Shown here: one piece after another, positions 1-8,535 of the stretch
Position numbering within the stretch: position 1 is the first letter of the stretch
How the letters are laid out: the number at the start of each line of letters is the position of its first letter
Assembly: GCA_050012355.1 (NCBI GenBank)
Contig: JBEKHI010000004.1
Span: 1 to 52,753 of the forward strand
Source: JBEKHI01 sp050012355
GTDB lineage: Bacteria > Actinomycetota > Actinomycetes > Streptosporangiales > Streptosporangiaceae
Direction of reading: 5' to 3'
DNA length: 52,753 nt
Translations under genes and position numbers: made by a program
The notes under the pieces: model-generated
Seen by the model: only the letters and a program-made list of their open reading frames with translations
The model's database searches: none
Told to the model about the DNA's origin: nothing

Positions 1-26
1 GGCCGCGCGGCGGCGGGCTGAACGGG

Positions 27-60
27 AAGAGGCACCGTGGCGAGTGCCACGGTGCCTCTT
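27..60 (-). terminator. Perfect 15-bp hairpin after the rhamnosidase gene
   Basis: Two perfectly complementary 15-nt arms (27-41 and 46-60) enclose a 4-nt loop. The hairpin begins 31 bases past the stop codon of the minus-strand rhamnosidase. There is no following T-run, as is common for actinobacterial intrinsic terminators. A gene beyond the left edge could share it. Confidence 0.8.
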
Positions 61-91
61 CGCGCTTTGCTGAGCTAGCGGGCGAGCAAGG

Positions 92-3000
92 CTAGGACAG
101 CGTTGAGCGGAACTTGTAGGTCCCCGAACCGACCTGTACCTGCAGGCACGAGCCCTGCATGCCGGTTACGGTGACATCGTTAGCGTGCGCGATCGGGTTT
201 CCGCTCTCCGTCACCGACTGGGCGCTGGAGGTCGGGATGCACACCGACGCCCGCGAGCCGACCGGGACCTGGATCGTGAGGGTGAAGCTAGTCCCGTTGT
301 GGGTCCAGCTCGAGCTCACGCGCCCCAGCGGGCTGGTCTCGTAGGCCGATGCGTGGGTCAGGCCGTCAACGGCGGACGGGTCGATCGAAACCGTGCCGAA
401 GCCGGGGGAGGTGGACTGGATCCCCGCGACGTTTGAGTACAGCCAGTCATCGACCGTTCCCATGAAGGCATGGTCATGGGACCGTGCGACATCGCATGAA
501 CTGTCCTCCCACGCCTCCCACATGGTGGTGGCGCCGCACTGCAGGAACCACTGTCCCCAGCCGGGAGCGGTCGGGTTGGTGGCGACCAGGTACGCGAGGT
601 TGCCGTATCCGTAATCGGTCAGCATCGGAAGGATGTACTTCGATCCGTTGGCCCCGGTAGCCAGGTGGTTCCCGTCCGCGGTGACGTTGGCGGCCAGGCC
701 GTCCGCGATCGCCTGCTGGGTTCCGGCTGGGGCCAGGCCGAACGCGAGGCCGTACACGTTGGCTGTCTGGTCGTAGGCGGTTGAGGTGATGACGCCGTTT
801 GGCCCGCCATACGCGTGGGAGTCAAGCCCGACCGGGTCGATGTACTCGTTGCTGGCGGGGACGTAGAACTCGTTGTTGACGGCCGTGCGGATGTCCGCCG
901 CGAGGCTGGCATATTCGCTCGCACCGGAGGTGTTGCCGATCGCCGCGGCCATGATGGACAGGTCCTCGGTCTCCCGGTAGAGGAACATGGAGCCCAGCAT
1001 CTGGCTGGAGGGCGGGTTGGGGTCGTTGCTCGGGACTGACCAGTCGCCGTACGTCGTGCCCTGGTAAATGTAACCAGTCGGCGCGATGATGCTCTCCATG
1101 TCATTGATGTAGGCCGCCATGTTGCTGTAGTCACGGCGGATTGTGGGGAGATCGTTGTAGTTCAAGTACATGTTGTACTCGATCAGCAGGAAAGAGCCTC
1201 CCCACAGCGGGTCGACATTGTCGTCACCCGGCGGTGTCGGGACGAGTACCCCGATGTTGCCCGCCGAGTCCTGCGAATCGTCGAAGTTCTGCATCATGTG
1301 GTTGTAATAGGCCTCGGCGTCGAAGTTATCCATCTCCGAGTCCGAGTAATCGCCGTTGTCGTTGGTCCAGCCTCCCTTTTCATACACCGGGGTGTCGCTG
1401 CCGTAGGAGTACTGGTTGTTGAGGATGGTGTTCGCCTGGGCGGTCTGATAGTCGTTCAGCAGGCTGCTCGAGCTGGTGAAGTTACCCGACGTGGCCAGGT
1501 CCGTGTGGGCCACGACCCCAGTGATCGAAAGGATCTTGGGCAGCGGCACGGTACACGGGGTGGCGACACCCGACGGGCAGGAGTTGGTCGTCACCTCCAC
1601 ATACTCATAGCCCTTCCAGCCGAACTCCGGCTCGTAGGTCTCCGGTCCGCTTCCCCCGAGGATGTACGTGTCTGTCTGGCCGACGTCGCCGTTGCCCTCG
1701 GATGCCACGGTTCCGTCCGAGTTGAGCTTCTCGGAATATTCGATGGCGACCGCGGTTCCGGGAGTGCCCTGCATGGTGATCCGGGTCCACCCCGACGTAG
1801 TGATCGGGAACGTGTAGACCTCTGTGTCCGCTATCGGTTCGGTGACCGAGGACGGTTTGATCGTCGAGGTCTCCTCGACCGGCGGGATCAGGTCCGCGCT
1901 AAGCGTTCCGGTGGGTGCTGACAGCGCCGCGGCACTGACCCAGCCGGTGTCGTTGCTGCCTGCCCGCGTCCACCCTGGCTTTGCCTGCAAAGCGTTGTAC
2001 GTCTCCACCGCTGATGAGTTGTAGGTGGTGGGTCCGGTCGCGACTTGCCACGTGGGGTTGGTCACCACCTGCGTGGAGGTGCCGTTGGCGTAGGTCACGT
2101 CGAGTTCGACCTTGAGCTTGGGCTGGGCAGGCTGCCACGGCTCGCCGGTGGACGGATAGTCGTCCGCCCCTCCGGCGTAGAAGCCTTCGCCGAGAGCCAC
2201 GCCGATCTCATTGGACGCGGAATGCACCAGCTTAGTGACGTCGAAGGTTGAGTAGTCCACGGTCTTGCTGTAGTCGGTATTGGCGGTGTCGAGCTTGTCG
2301 TTGCTGACCGACCGCCCGTTGATGTACAAGTACGGGTAGCTGAGACCCGAGACGTAGACGCGTGCCGAGGTGATGTCCTTGTTGTCTAGCGCGAAATTCT
2401 TGCGCAGTAGCAGTTCACTGCCGACCGTGACGTTGCTGTCCCACGGACCGTTGCCGTAGGAATCGACATCCAGCGCCGGGACCCACGAGGAGTCGTCGAA
2501 GCCGGGGTCCTGCCAGCCTGCCGGGTCGGTCGTCGATGACAGCCAGGCGGCGTTGGTCACCACGTCGCTGGTCGTTCCGTCGGCGTATTCCAGGCCTAGC
2601 GTGCCGATCCAGCTCCCTGGGCCTCCCGCGTTGGTCGCCGCGACGGCGATTGTGTTCTCGCCAGCGTGGAGGTCAGCGGTCACATCCTCCTCTTGGGCTT
2701 CTTCCCACGCGTTTGCCTGGCCGTCGGACTGCCCTATCAGCTTCCCGTTGACGTACAGCACCCACTGGTCGTCGGCGGTGATCAGGAAGTTCGCCCGGGA
2801 GAGAGTTTCGTTCGCCGGGATGTCGACCTCGTCCAGGAAGTAGCGGGTCGCGACTGGCGCGCTGCTGGCGGGATCGCCCTCCGGGTACCAGATCCAGTCG
2901 GAGTTGTTGAGCGACAGCGGATCCGGGTCTCCGATCCAGTCCCCCTGGAACTGGCTCGGGTTAAGGAACGCGGTCTCGAACCACGCGGGCGCGCTCCAGG

Positions 3001-3499
3001 CCGAAGCACTGCCGTAGTTGTCCCAGACCCGGACCTGCCAGTAGTAGCGAGTCCGGGAGGTAAGTGCCGGACCGCTATAGGCGACGTTGTACGACTGGCC
3101 GGACTTCACGACGCCCGAGTCCCAGACCAAATGCTGGCCGCTGGCCAGGTCGCTCTCATTCTCGGCGACGCGAATCTGGTAGTCGCTCTGCGAGACCCCG
3201 CGGGCCGCCGAGGTTATGACCCAGCCAAGATCGGGCTGGGCCGAGTCGATTCCAAGCGGGTTGGTCACGTCCTCGGTGGTCAGCGAGCCAACAACGGGCG
3301 CCTGAGCCGTGGATGATTGAGCGCCCGGCGCGGAGGCACCGGTGAGCGCCAGCACCAAAAGGCTCAGCGGAAGCACAACCGCGGTCCCGACTCGCAGTCG
3401 CCGTGTCAGCTTGCTGGCGGGACTGGATCGATGCGATGAAGGCGCTCTTCGGCGTAGCCACTCCATCATCGGAGTCACTCCTGTCTGTTGTCCTGTCAC
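92..3499 (-). CDS. Secreted alpha-L-rhamnosidase, GH78 family
   Basis: 1135-residue GH78 enzyme that should hydrolyse terminal alpha-L-rhamnosides outside the cell. A basic N-terminus (RRLR) leads into a hydrophobic stretch at about residues 38-56 ending in small residues, a Sec-type export signal. Then come a fibronectin-like region (about 70-180), a carbohydrate-binding rhamnosidase N-domain, a beta-sandwich, the six-hairpin catalytic barrel and a C-terminal beta domain. The general-acid region reads YEKGGWTNDNGD (near residue 708), replacing the usual ERLGWTGD and as in a GH78 subgroup. The base region TMWEAWED is near residue 994, followed by SHDHAFMGTVDDWLY. Met11 or Met12 is an equally possible start. 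The length is normal for multidomain secreted GH78 enzymes. It is transcribed away from the KstR-like site and ends at a strong hairpin. A second, cytoplasmic GH78 lies at 47306-49747. Confidence 0.93.
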   Translation of the reverse strand: MTGQQTGVTPMMEWLRRRAPSSHRSSPASKLTRRLRVGTAVVLPLSLLVLALTGASAPGAQSSTAQAPVVGSLTTEDVTNPLGIDSAQPDLGWVITSAARGVSQSDYQIRVAENESDLASGQHLVWDSGVVKSGQSYNVAYSGPALTSRTRYYWQVRVWDNYGSASAWSAPAWFETAFLNPSQFQGDWIGDPDPLSLNNSDWIWYPEGDPASSAPVATRYFLDEVDIPANETLSRANFLITADDQWVLYVNGKLIGQSDGQANAWEEAQEEDVTADLHAGENTIAVAATNAGGPGSWIGTLGLEYADGTTSDVVTNAAWLSSTTDPAGWQDPGFDDSSWVPALDVDSYGNGPWDSNVTVGSELLLRKNFALDNKDITSARVYVSGLSYPYLYINGRSVSNDKLDTANTDYSKTVDYSTFDVTKLVHSASNEIGVALGEGFYAGGADDYPSTGEPWQPAQPKLKVELDVTYANGTSTQVVTNPTWQVATGPTTYNSSAVETYNALQAKPGWTRAGSNDTGWVSAAALSAPTGTLSADLIPPVEETSTIKPSSVTEPIADTEVYTFPITTSGWTRITMQGTPGTAVAIEYSEKLNSDGTVASEGNGDVGQTDTYILGGSGPETYEPEFGWKGYEYVEVTTNSCPSGVATPCTVPLPKILSITGVVAHTDLATSGNFTSSSSLLNDYQTAQANTILNNQYSYGSDTPVYEKGGWTNDNGDYSDSEMDNFDAEAYYNHMMQNFDDSQDSAGNIGVLVPTPPGDDNVDPLWGGSFLLIEYNMYLNYNDLPTIRRDYSNMAAYINDMESIIAPTGYIYQGTTYGDWSVPSNDPNPPSSQMLGSMFLYRETEDLSIMAAAIGNTSGASEYASLAADIRTAVNNEFYVPASNEYIDPVGLDSHAYGGPNGVITSTAYDQTANVYGLAFGLAPAGTQQAIADGLAANVTADGNHLATGANGSKYILPMLTDYGYGNLAYLVATNPTAPGWGQWFLQCGATTMWEAWEDSSCDVARSHDHAFMGTVDDWLYSNVAGIQSTSPGFGTVSIDPSAVDGLTHASAYETSPLGRVSSSWTHNGTSFTLTIQVPVGSRASVCIPTSSAQSVTESGNPIAHANDVTVTGMQGSCLQVQVGSGTYKFRSTLS

Positions 3500-3623
3500 T
3501 CCCGCCCCGGATGTCTCGGCGCGTGCGAGTATTGAAACGGTCTAATCACCACTTATATGGGTGTCGTGCAACGTCAATCAACAAGTCTGACCGGATCTGG
3601 CCAGGGCTGCTCGACGGCAGAAT

Positions 3624-3637
3624 TAGAACGTGTTCTA
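3624..3637 (+). promoter_or_regulatory. KstR-like palindromic operator
   Basis: TAGAACGTGTTCTA is a 6-bp inverted repeat with a 2-bp centre. It matches the published KstR consensus TNNAACNNGTTNNA of the cholesterol-catabolism repressor in mycobacteria and relatives. It ends 9 bp before the esterase ATG at 3647, so a bound repressor would block initiation, perhaps at a leaderless start. No kstR gene is in the window. Other TetR-family regulators bind similar sites, so the regulator's identity is inferred. Confidence 0.6.
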
Positions 3638-3646
3638 CTTCTGATC

Positions 3647-4790
3647 ATGGACGGATACGTTGATCCGGCGTTCCGGGCGGTACGGGAGATCTTCGAGGCG
3701 AGCTTCGCCGACGGCGGGAACGCCGGGGCGGCGGTGGCGGTATTCGCCGAGGGCCGGGCCGTGGCCGATCTCTGGGGCGGGCTGGCGGACGCGCGGACGG
3801 GGAGGCCATGGGCACGCGACACGCCGTGCGTGACGTTCTCCTGCACGAAGGCGATCACCGCGACGGCCGCACTGCGGGTAGCTCAAGAGACGGGGTCGAG
3901 CTGGGACGAGCCAGTGACGGCATGGTGGCCGGAGTGCGCCGTCGCGGGCAAGGAGACCACGACGCTAGCCGACCTATTGACCCACCAGGCCGGGCTGCCG
4001 GCCTTCGACCGGCCGGTCACCGCCGCGCAGGCCGCCGATCCCGGGGCGATGGCGGCGTTGCTAGCGCGGCAGCATCCGGTCTGGGAACCCGGCACCCGCC
4101 ACGGCTACCACGCGCTGACCTTCGGCTGGCTGGTGGGGGAGTTCGTCCGCCGGCGCGCCGGTTGCCCGGTGGGTGACTACGCGCGTAGCTATCTCGGTGC
4201 CGGGCTGCGGATCGGGATCTCACCGCGGGAGGCAGAGCAGGCGGCGCGAGTCGCGAGCCCTCCTGCCAGCCAGCAGACACGGTCAGCCGATGCCGGGGCC
4301 GATCGATCCGGCCACCGTCGCCCGGATGACGCGGGAGTACCGAGACCCGGCATCGCTAGCGACTCGCGCCTGGTCCAATCCGGCCGGTAGCTACAACAAA
4401 CCGGAGGTGCTGGCCGGAGGATGGCCCGCGTCCGGTTTGGTGACAACTGCTCGTGAGCTGGGGGAGTTCTACCGCGACCTCATTAGCGGCGCACTGCTGG
4501 CACCGGACCTGCTGAGCGAAGCCATTCAGCAACACGTGCGGGGCAGCGACCAGGTGCTGCTGCTGGAAAGCGCCTTCGGGCTCGGCTACATGCTGCCCTC
4601 GCAGAATTTCATCCTGCCCGAGTCGGCCCGGCCGACAGCCTTCGGGCACCCAGGCGCCGGGGGAGCGGTCGGCCTCGGCGACATCGCTAACCAGGTCGCG
4701 ATCGCATTCATCCCCAACCTGCGCCGCGACTGGCTGGCCGGGGACCGGCGCGCCTACGACCTCATCGCGGCCGTCTACGATGCGTTGTAA
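3647..4790 (+). pseudogene. Beta-lactamase-family serine esterase, frameshifted
   Basis: Class C beta-lactamase/EstB-type serine hydrolase split across two frames. The first part, from ATG 3647, contains the nucleophile motif SCTK and the tyrosine motif YHALTFG. It stays recognisable to about base 4260, then drifts into unrelated sequence and stops at 4390. The second part resumes one frame over at about 4285 (PMPGPIDPATVA) and runs to 4790 with the expected C-terminal GHPGAGG motif. The shift is equivalent to one extra base or two lost bases near 4260-4285. Joined, the product would be about 380 residues, normal for the family. An upstream in-frame ATG at 3557 is less likely because the operator-like site would fall inside the gene. 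Either a pseudogene or a sequencing error. Confidence 0.8.
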
Positions 4791-4827
4791 CCAGTGCGAC
4801 AGACGACGGTAGCCGGAAAACAGCGGG

Positions 4828-7038
4828 TCAGCGGACGCGCCACAGGTAGGCGCTGCCGTTGGTGCCGCTGGTAGCCAGCGTCTTGCCGTCCGGGCTGAAC
4901 GCGAGGGAGACGACCGCGTTGCGGTCTTTCTCGTTCAACACCGGAGCGAGCGTTCCTCCCGGATTAGCCAGGACGGCGACGAGTGCCCTGGTACGGAGGT
5001 TCCACAGGTAGGTTTTGCCGTTGAGGTCCCCGGTGGCCAGCATCTCGCCGTCCGGGCTGAACGCCGTGGGTAGGACTCCGGAGCTGTCGGGGTCAGTGAA
5101 CGTGGCGAGGAGCTTCCTGGTGGTGGTGTCCCAAAGGGAGGTTTTCCCGTTCAGGCCGCCGAGCGCGATCATCTTGCCATCCGGGCTGAAGGTCACCGAG
5201 AGGACAGCCGAACCGCCGGGATTGGTGAGGATGGCGAAAATCCGGTTGGTGGCTAGGCTCCACAGGTAGACCTCGTCCCTGGTCCCGCTGTTCTCAAGTG
5301 TGGCGAGGGTCTGGCTGTCGGGGCTGATGGCCAGATCCTCGAAAAACGGCGCTGCTGATTTGCCGATGTCGTTGGTCTGTTGCCCAGTGACCAGGTTCCA
5401 CAGGTGGACCACGCCGGTGGCGTCCACGGCGGCGAGCACTCTCCCGTCTGGGCTGATCGCCACGTAAGCGATCGTCGCATTAATGTTTCCCAGGTCGGCG
5501 GCGCGTTTTCCGGTGGTCGCATTCCAGAAGTAGAGGCTGCTCTCGTCGGCACCGCTGGCCGCGGCCAGCACTTTGCCGTTCGGGCTGAACGCCTCGCCGC
5601 CGCCGCCGGCTCCAGCCAGGGTGAGGGTTCGTTTGCCGGTTGCCACGTTCCACAGGAAGGTCTCACCGGAGGCTACCGAAGCGTCCGCGGAACCTGCGGT
5701 ACCGGTCGCCAGCGCGGTGGCGAGAGTCCGGCCGTCCGGGCTGAACACAGCAGAGGACACGTACTGCCAGTGTCCCGGCACCCTGGGCGCGGTGAAGGCG
5801 GCGATGCGGCTGAACAATGGCGGGACGGCGGACGCGGGCGGGGCATGATGAGCCGGGGCTGCCAGCACGGCGGCCGTAACGGCGGCGGCCACGACGACGG
5901 CACCGGCCAGCGCGACGAGGGTGTACTGGCGGTGCGGCCTCCTTCGTCCGGCCCGGTGTCCCCGGGCCTGGTTCGCGGTCACCGAGGCGATGCGGGACTC
6001 GGCTGCCCTATGAACCGGAGCAGCCATGGTGGCCGTGGGTGCCGGGAGGTTTGCCATGTCCGGGGTGGCCGGCCTGACCGTTCTGTTCCCGGTGCCGCCC
6101 GCCGCGGGCGCGGCACCGGAGCTCAGGTGATAGGGAGCCAGGCCAAGGGCTTCCCGAAGCGCGTCAGCGAACTGCTGGCAGCTCGCGTAACGGTCCTGCG
6201 GCGCCTTCGCGAGGGCCCTGGCCAGCACCTGATCCGCGGCCGGGGACAGGTCCGGCCGGACAGAGGTCACCAGCGGGGGGAGGCTGTTCAGGTGGGCATA
6301 GACTGTCGCCCAGCCTTCGCTGCGAGCGAAGATCACCGTCCTGGTCAGCAACTCGAAAGCCACACACGCCAGCGCGTACTGATCCGCCCGCCCGTCGACG
6401 AGCCGCCCCTCGATCTGCTCCGGTGCTATGTAGTCCGGCGTGCCCAGGAACTGGCCAGAGACGGTCAGCCGGCCCGACTGCACTCCCTTGCTGAGCCCGA
6501 AGTCCGAGAGGTAGACGTGATCAGGCCGGCCAGGATGGGTGTCCAGCAGCATGTTCGCTGGCTTGACGTCCCGGTGCACTAGGCCGGCGGCGTGCGCGGC
6601 ATCGAGCGCGGACGCCACCGGGGAGATGATCGACGCGGCCCTCGCCGACGGCAGCGGGCCCTCCCTGCGCAGCAGGGAGCCCACGTCTCCGCCGCCCACA
6701 AACCGCATCGCGATGAAGAGCACGCCGTCGGCCTCACCGGCTTCGTAGACCGGGATGATGTGCGGATGGTCCACCGCGGCGGCCGCCCGCGACTCCCGGG
6801 TGAAGCGCTGGCGGAACATCGTATCGGCGGCCATCGCGGGAGCCATGACCTTCAGCGCCACCAGCCGGCCTAGGTGCTCGTCACGAGCCCGGTACACCAC
6901 GGCCATCCCGCCCGCACCGACCTGCGTTTCCAGCCGGTAACCCGCTACCCAGGATTCCGCCCGGGGGACGGCCGCCGAATTGCCGCGGTACTCCGGCAGG
7001 TCCTGAGCCACCTGTGCCTCCACCCGTTCCTGGGCCAA
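4828..7038 (-). CDS. Transmembrane Ser/Thr protein kinase with WD40 sensor domain
   Basis: 736-residue Hanks-type receptor kinase. The kinase domain spans about residues 34-296: glycine loop GAGGMA (41-46), catalytic lysine in VALKVM (K63), HRDVKPAN (D157), DFG (179-181) and GTPDYIAPEQ. A Pro/Ala-rich linker leads to one membrane helix (about 372-394). Outside follow seven repeats with FSPDG/ISPDG and YLW/HLW signatures, matching one seven-bladed propeller that probably senses a ligand or protein. Architecture is analogous to PknD, which uses an NHL propeller instead. All catalytic motifs are intact. It stands alone, convergent with the esterase pseudogene, so its substrates cannot be read from context. 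Confidence 0.94.
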   Translation of the reverse strand: MAQERVEAQVAQDLPEYRGNSAAVPRAESWVAGYRLETQVGAGGMAVVYRARDEHLGRLVALKVMAPAMAADTMFRQRFTRESRAAAAVDHPHIIPVYEAGEADGVLFIAMRFVGGGDVGSLLRREGPLPSARAASIISPVASALDAAHAAGLVHRDVKPANMLLDTHPGRPDHVYLSDFGLSKGVQSGRLTVSGQFLGTPDYIAPEQIEGRLVDGRADQYALACVAFELLTRTVIFARSEGWATVYAHLNSLPPLVTSVRPDLSPAADQVLARALAKAPQDRYASCQQFADALREALGLAPYHLSSGAAPAAGGTGNRTVRPATPDMANLPAPTATMAAPVHRAAESRIASVTANQARGHRAGRRRPHRQYTLVALAGAVVVAAAVTAAVLAAPAHHAPPASAVPPLFSRIAAFTAPRVPGHWQYVSSAVFSPDGRTLATALATGTAGSADASVASGETFLWNVATGKRTLTLAGAGGGGEAFSPNGKVLAAASGADESSLYFWNATTGKRAADLGNINATIAYVAISPDGRVLAAVDATGVVHLWNLVTGQQTNDIGKSAAPFFEDLAISPDSQTLATLENSGTRDEVYLWSLATNRIFAILTNPGGSAVLSVTFSPDGKMIALGGLNGKTSLWDTTTRKLLATFTDPDSSGVLPTAFSPDGEMLATGDLNGKTYLWNLRTRALVAVLANPGGTLAPVLNEKDRNAVVSLAFSPDGKTLATSGTNGSAYLWRVR

Positions 7039-7292
7039 CGTCAGGATCTATGGTTCCGCGTGGCGGGAGCAGAGGCGGCAAAACGCCGATATTGGGCGGC
7101 GAAGGGCCACCGGTCCTGCGGCAGCCGCGGCGTGCTGGCCCACAATGATGACCGTGCGCCGCGGCCTGGCTTGCCGCCGTTGCGTCCCAGCTAGCGGCTG
7201 ACACAGCGACCGTCGCCCAAACCAGCGTGACGCATCCGCATCAGGTGGATCGGCGGCAGCAAGTGGGCGGCGAGACCGGCTACGACCAGCAG

Positions 7293-7526
7293 GATGGCCT
7301 CGGTGCCCTGGTAGGCAGCCTCAAGCGGCTGCGTATGCAGGAGGGATCGCTCGCGCTCGTGACTAGCGGCGGCCGGATCTTGCAGCTCTTCCGTATGACC
7401 GGGCTCACGCAGGTTTTCGCGCTCCACTCCTCAGTTCCCGACGCCGTTACCGCCGGCCCGCACTGGCAGGCGGCCATCGGAGGAGACACCGTCAGCCAAT
7501 GGTGCCGCCAAAACGACCTCGCATGA
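7293..7526 (+). pseudogene. C-terminal remnant of a STAS anti-sigma factor antagonist
   Basis: From GLGALVGSLKRLR through RILQLFRMTGLTQVF to HSSVPDAV, the translation matches the second half of STAS-domain anti-anti-sigma factors (SpoIIAA/RsbV type). The phosphorylatable Ser/Thr, normally just before GLG in DSTGLG, is replaced by QD, and no STAS-like sequence lies upstream in any frame. The partner-binding half is therefore missing. An ATG at 7227 would give a 99-residue product whose first 22 residues look random. Most likely a dead fragment. Confidence 0.6.
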
Positions 7527-7666
7527 ACACCGCGCCGCGCCCTCGGCGGGGTGGTGGCGGGCGCGGATCCGCTGCCGCGCCCGCGACCCGCGGCGCGCAC
7601 TGCTGATGGTCGTGGTGCAAACGGTTCAGATATTGCTGGTGTGATCTCCTGGCTCGTGCCCGGTTG

Positions 7667-7720
7667 CTGGTGGGTGCTGCATTACCCAGGTTCTTTTATT
7701 GGTAGTGCAGCACCCACCAG
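7667..7720 (-). repeat. Dispersed palindrome, copy 1
   Basis: Arms 7667-7688 and 7699-7720 pair at 20 of 22 positions around a 10-nt loop. Read on the minus strand, the loop is A-rich (ATAAAAGAAC), in the same place as AAAGAG in the other copies. It lies 44 bp beyond the stop of the minus-strand permease at 7765, oriented with that gene, so it may act as its transcript end. Confidence 0.85.
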
Positions 7721-7764
7721 GAACGCTCCGCTGCCGCGCACCGGCTGGGGAGGGACTGTCCGGC

Positions 7765-8535
7765 TCAGGCGTCGCGGAAGCGCAGCACGACGGCCCCGAG
7801 CAGCAGCGCCCCCACCGCCCACAAGGCGACCACGCCCAGCCCCTGCCACGGCGTCAGCGACAGCGACTTCACCCCGATCGTCGCCTGCACGTCGAGCCCC
7901 GCGGTCAGCGGGCCGATCTGCTCCAGGTGCCGCTTGATCGTCGGGTCGGGCACCAGGGCCGAGACGATGGGGAACAGGTAGAGCATGCCGAGCACGATCC
8001 CGATGGCGGCGGCGGGATCGCGGACCGCGGTAGCCACCCCGAGGCTGAACACCGCGATCAGGCTCAAGTACAGCACCGTGCCCACCACGGCGCGCAGGTC
8101 GGCGCCCGCAGTGAGCGACGGGTACCCGTGCGCCACGGTGAAGCCGTGGCCGGGGAGCATCAGCCATCCAGCGAGCGCGGAAAAGCCCACCGCGAGAGTC
8201 GACGCGACGAGCACCGGCCCGGTCAGCACCGCCGCCTTGGCCAAGAGCATCGTCAGCCGCCGGGGCATCGCGGTCAGCGTGAGCTTGATCATCCCGGTGC
8301 TGTATTCGTTGCTGATGGCCAGCACCCCCGCGACGGCGACCACCGCCTGGCCCAGGTAGACCCCGGTGAAGCTGACCTTCGCGGGGTCAAGCCCGCACCC
8401 CGAGGCCGGGCAGTGGGCCGCGCCGACCGCCGCCACCCCGAGGGCGACGGTCAGCGCGACGATACTCACCAGCAGCCACCCAGGACCCGACACGGTGCGG
8501 AGCTTGGTCCATTCCGCATGCAGCGTGTTGCTCAT
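7765..8535 (-). CDS. ABC exporter permease subunit
   Basis: 256-residue integral membrane protein beginning MSNTLHAEWTKLRTV, the typical opening of ABC-2 permeases in this class. About six hydrophobic helices alternate with short loops. The motif EYSTGMIKLTLTAMPRR is the cytosolic coupling region. Its start overlaps the preceding permease stop by 4 bp (ATGA), fixing the start at 8535 although an open frame extends far upstream. It forms an exporter with the second permease and the ATPase encoded upstream in the same operon. The substrate is unknown. The divergent two-component system suggests envelope stress or antimicrobial efflux. Confidence 0.88.
   Translation of the reverse strand: MSNTLHAEWTKLRTVSGPGWLLVSIVALTVALGVAAVGAAHCPASGCGLDPAKVSFTGVYLGQAVVAVAGVLAISNEYSTGMIKLTLTAMPRRLTMLLAKAAVLTGPVLVASTLAVGFSALAGWLMLPGHGFTVAHGYPSLTAGADLRAVVGTVLYLSLIAVFSLGVATAVRDPAAAIGIVLGMLYLFPIVSALVPDPTIKRHLEQIGPLTAGLDVQATIGVKSLSLTPWQGLGVVALWAVGALLLGAVVLRFRDA

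Larger units (their letters stand above)
7039..7764. other. Gene-poor stretch with remnants
   Basis: This 726-bp interval holds the kinase promoter side, a decayed STAS gene fragment and one copy of the dispersed palindrome. No other reading frame has a credible protein or a ribosome site. Confidence 0.6.
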
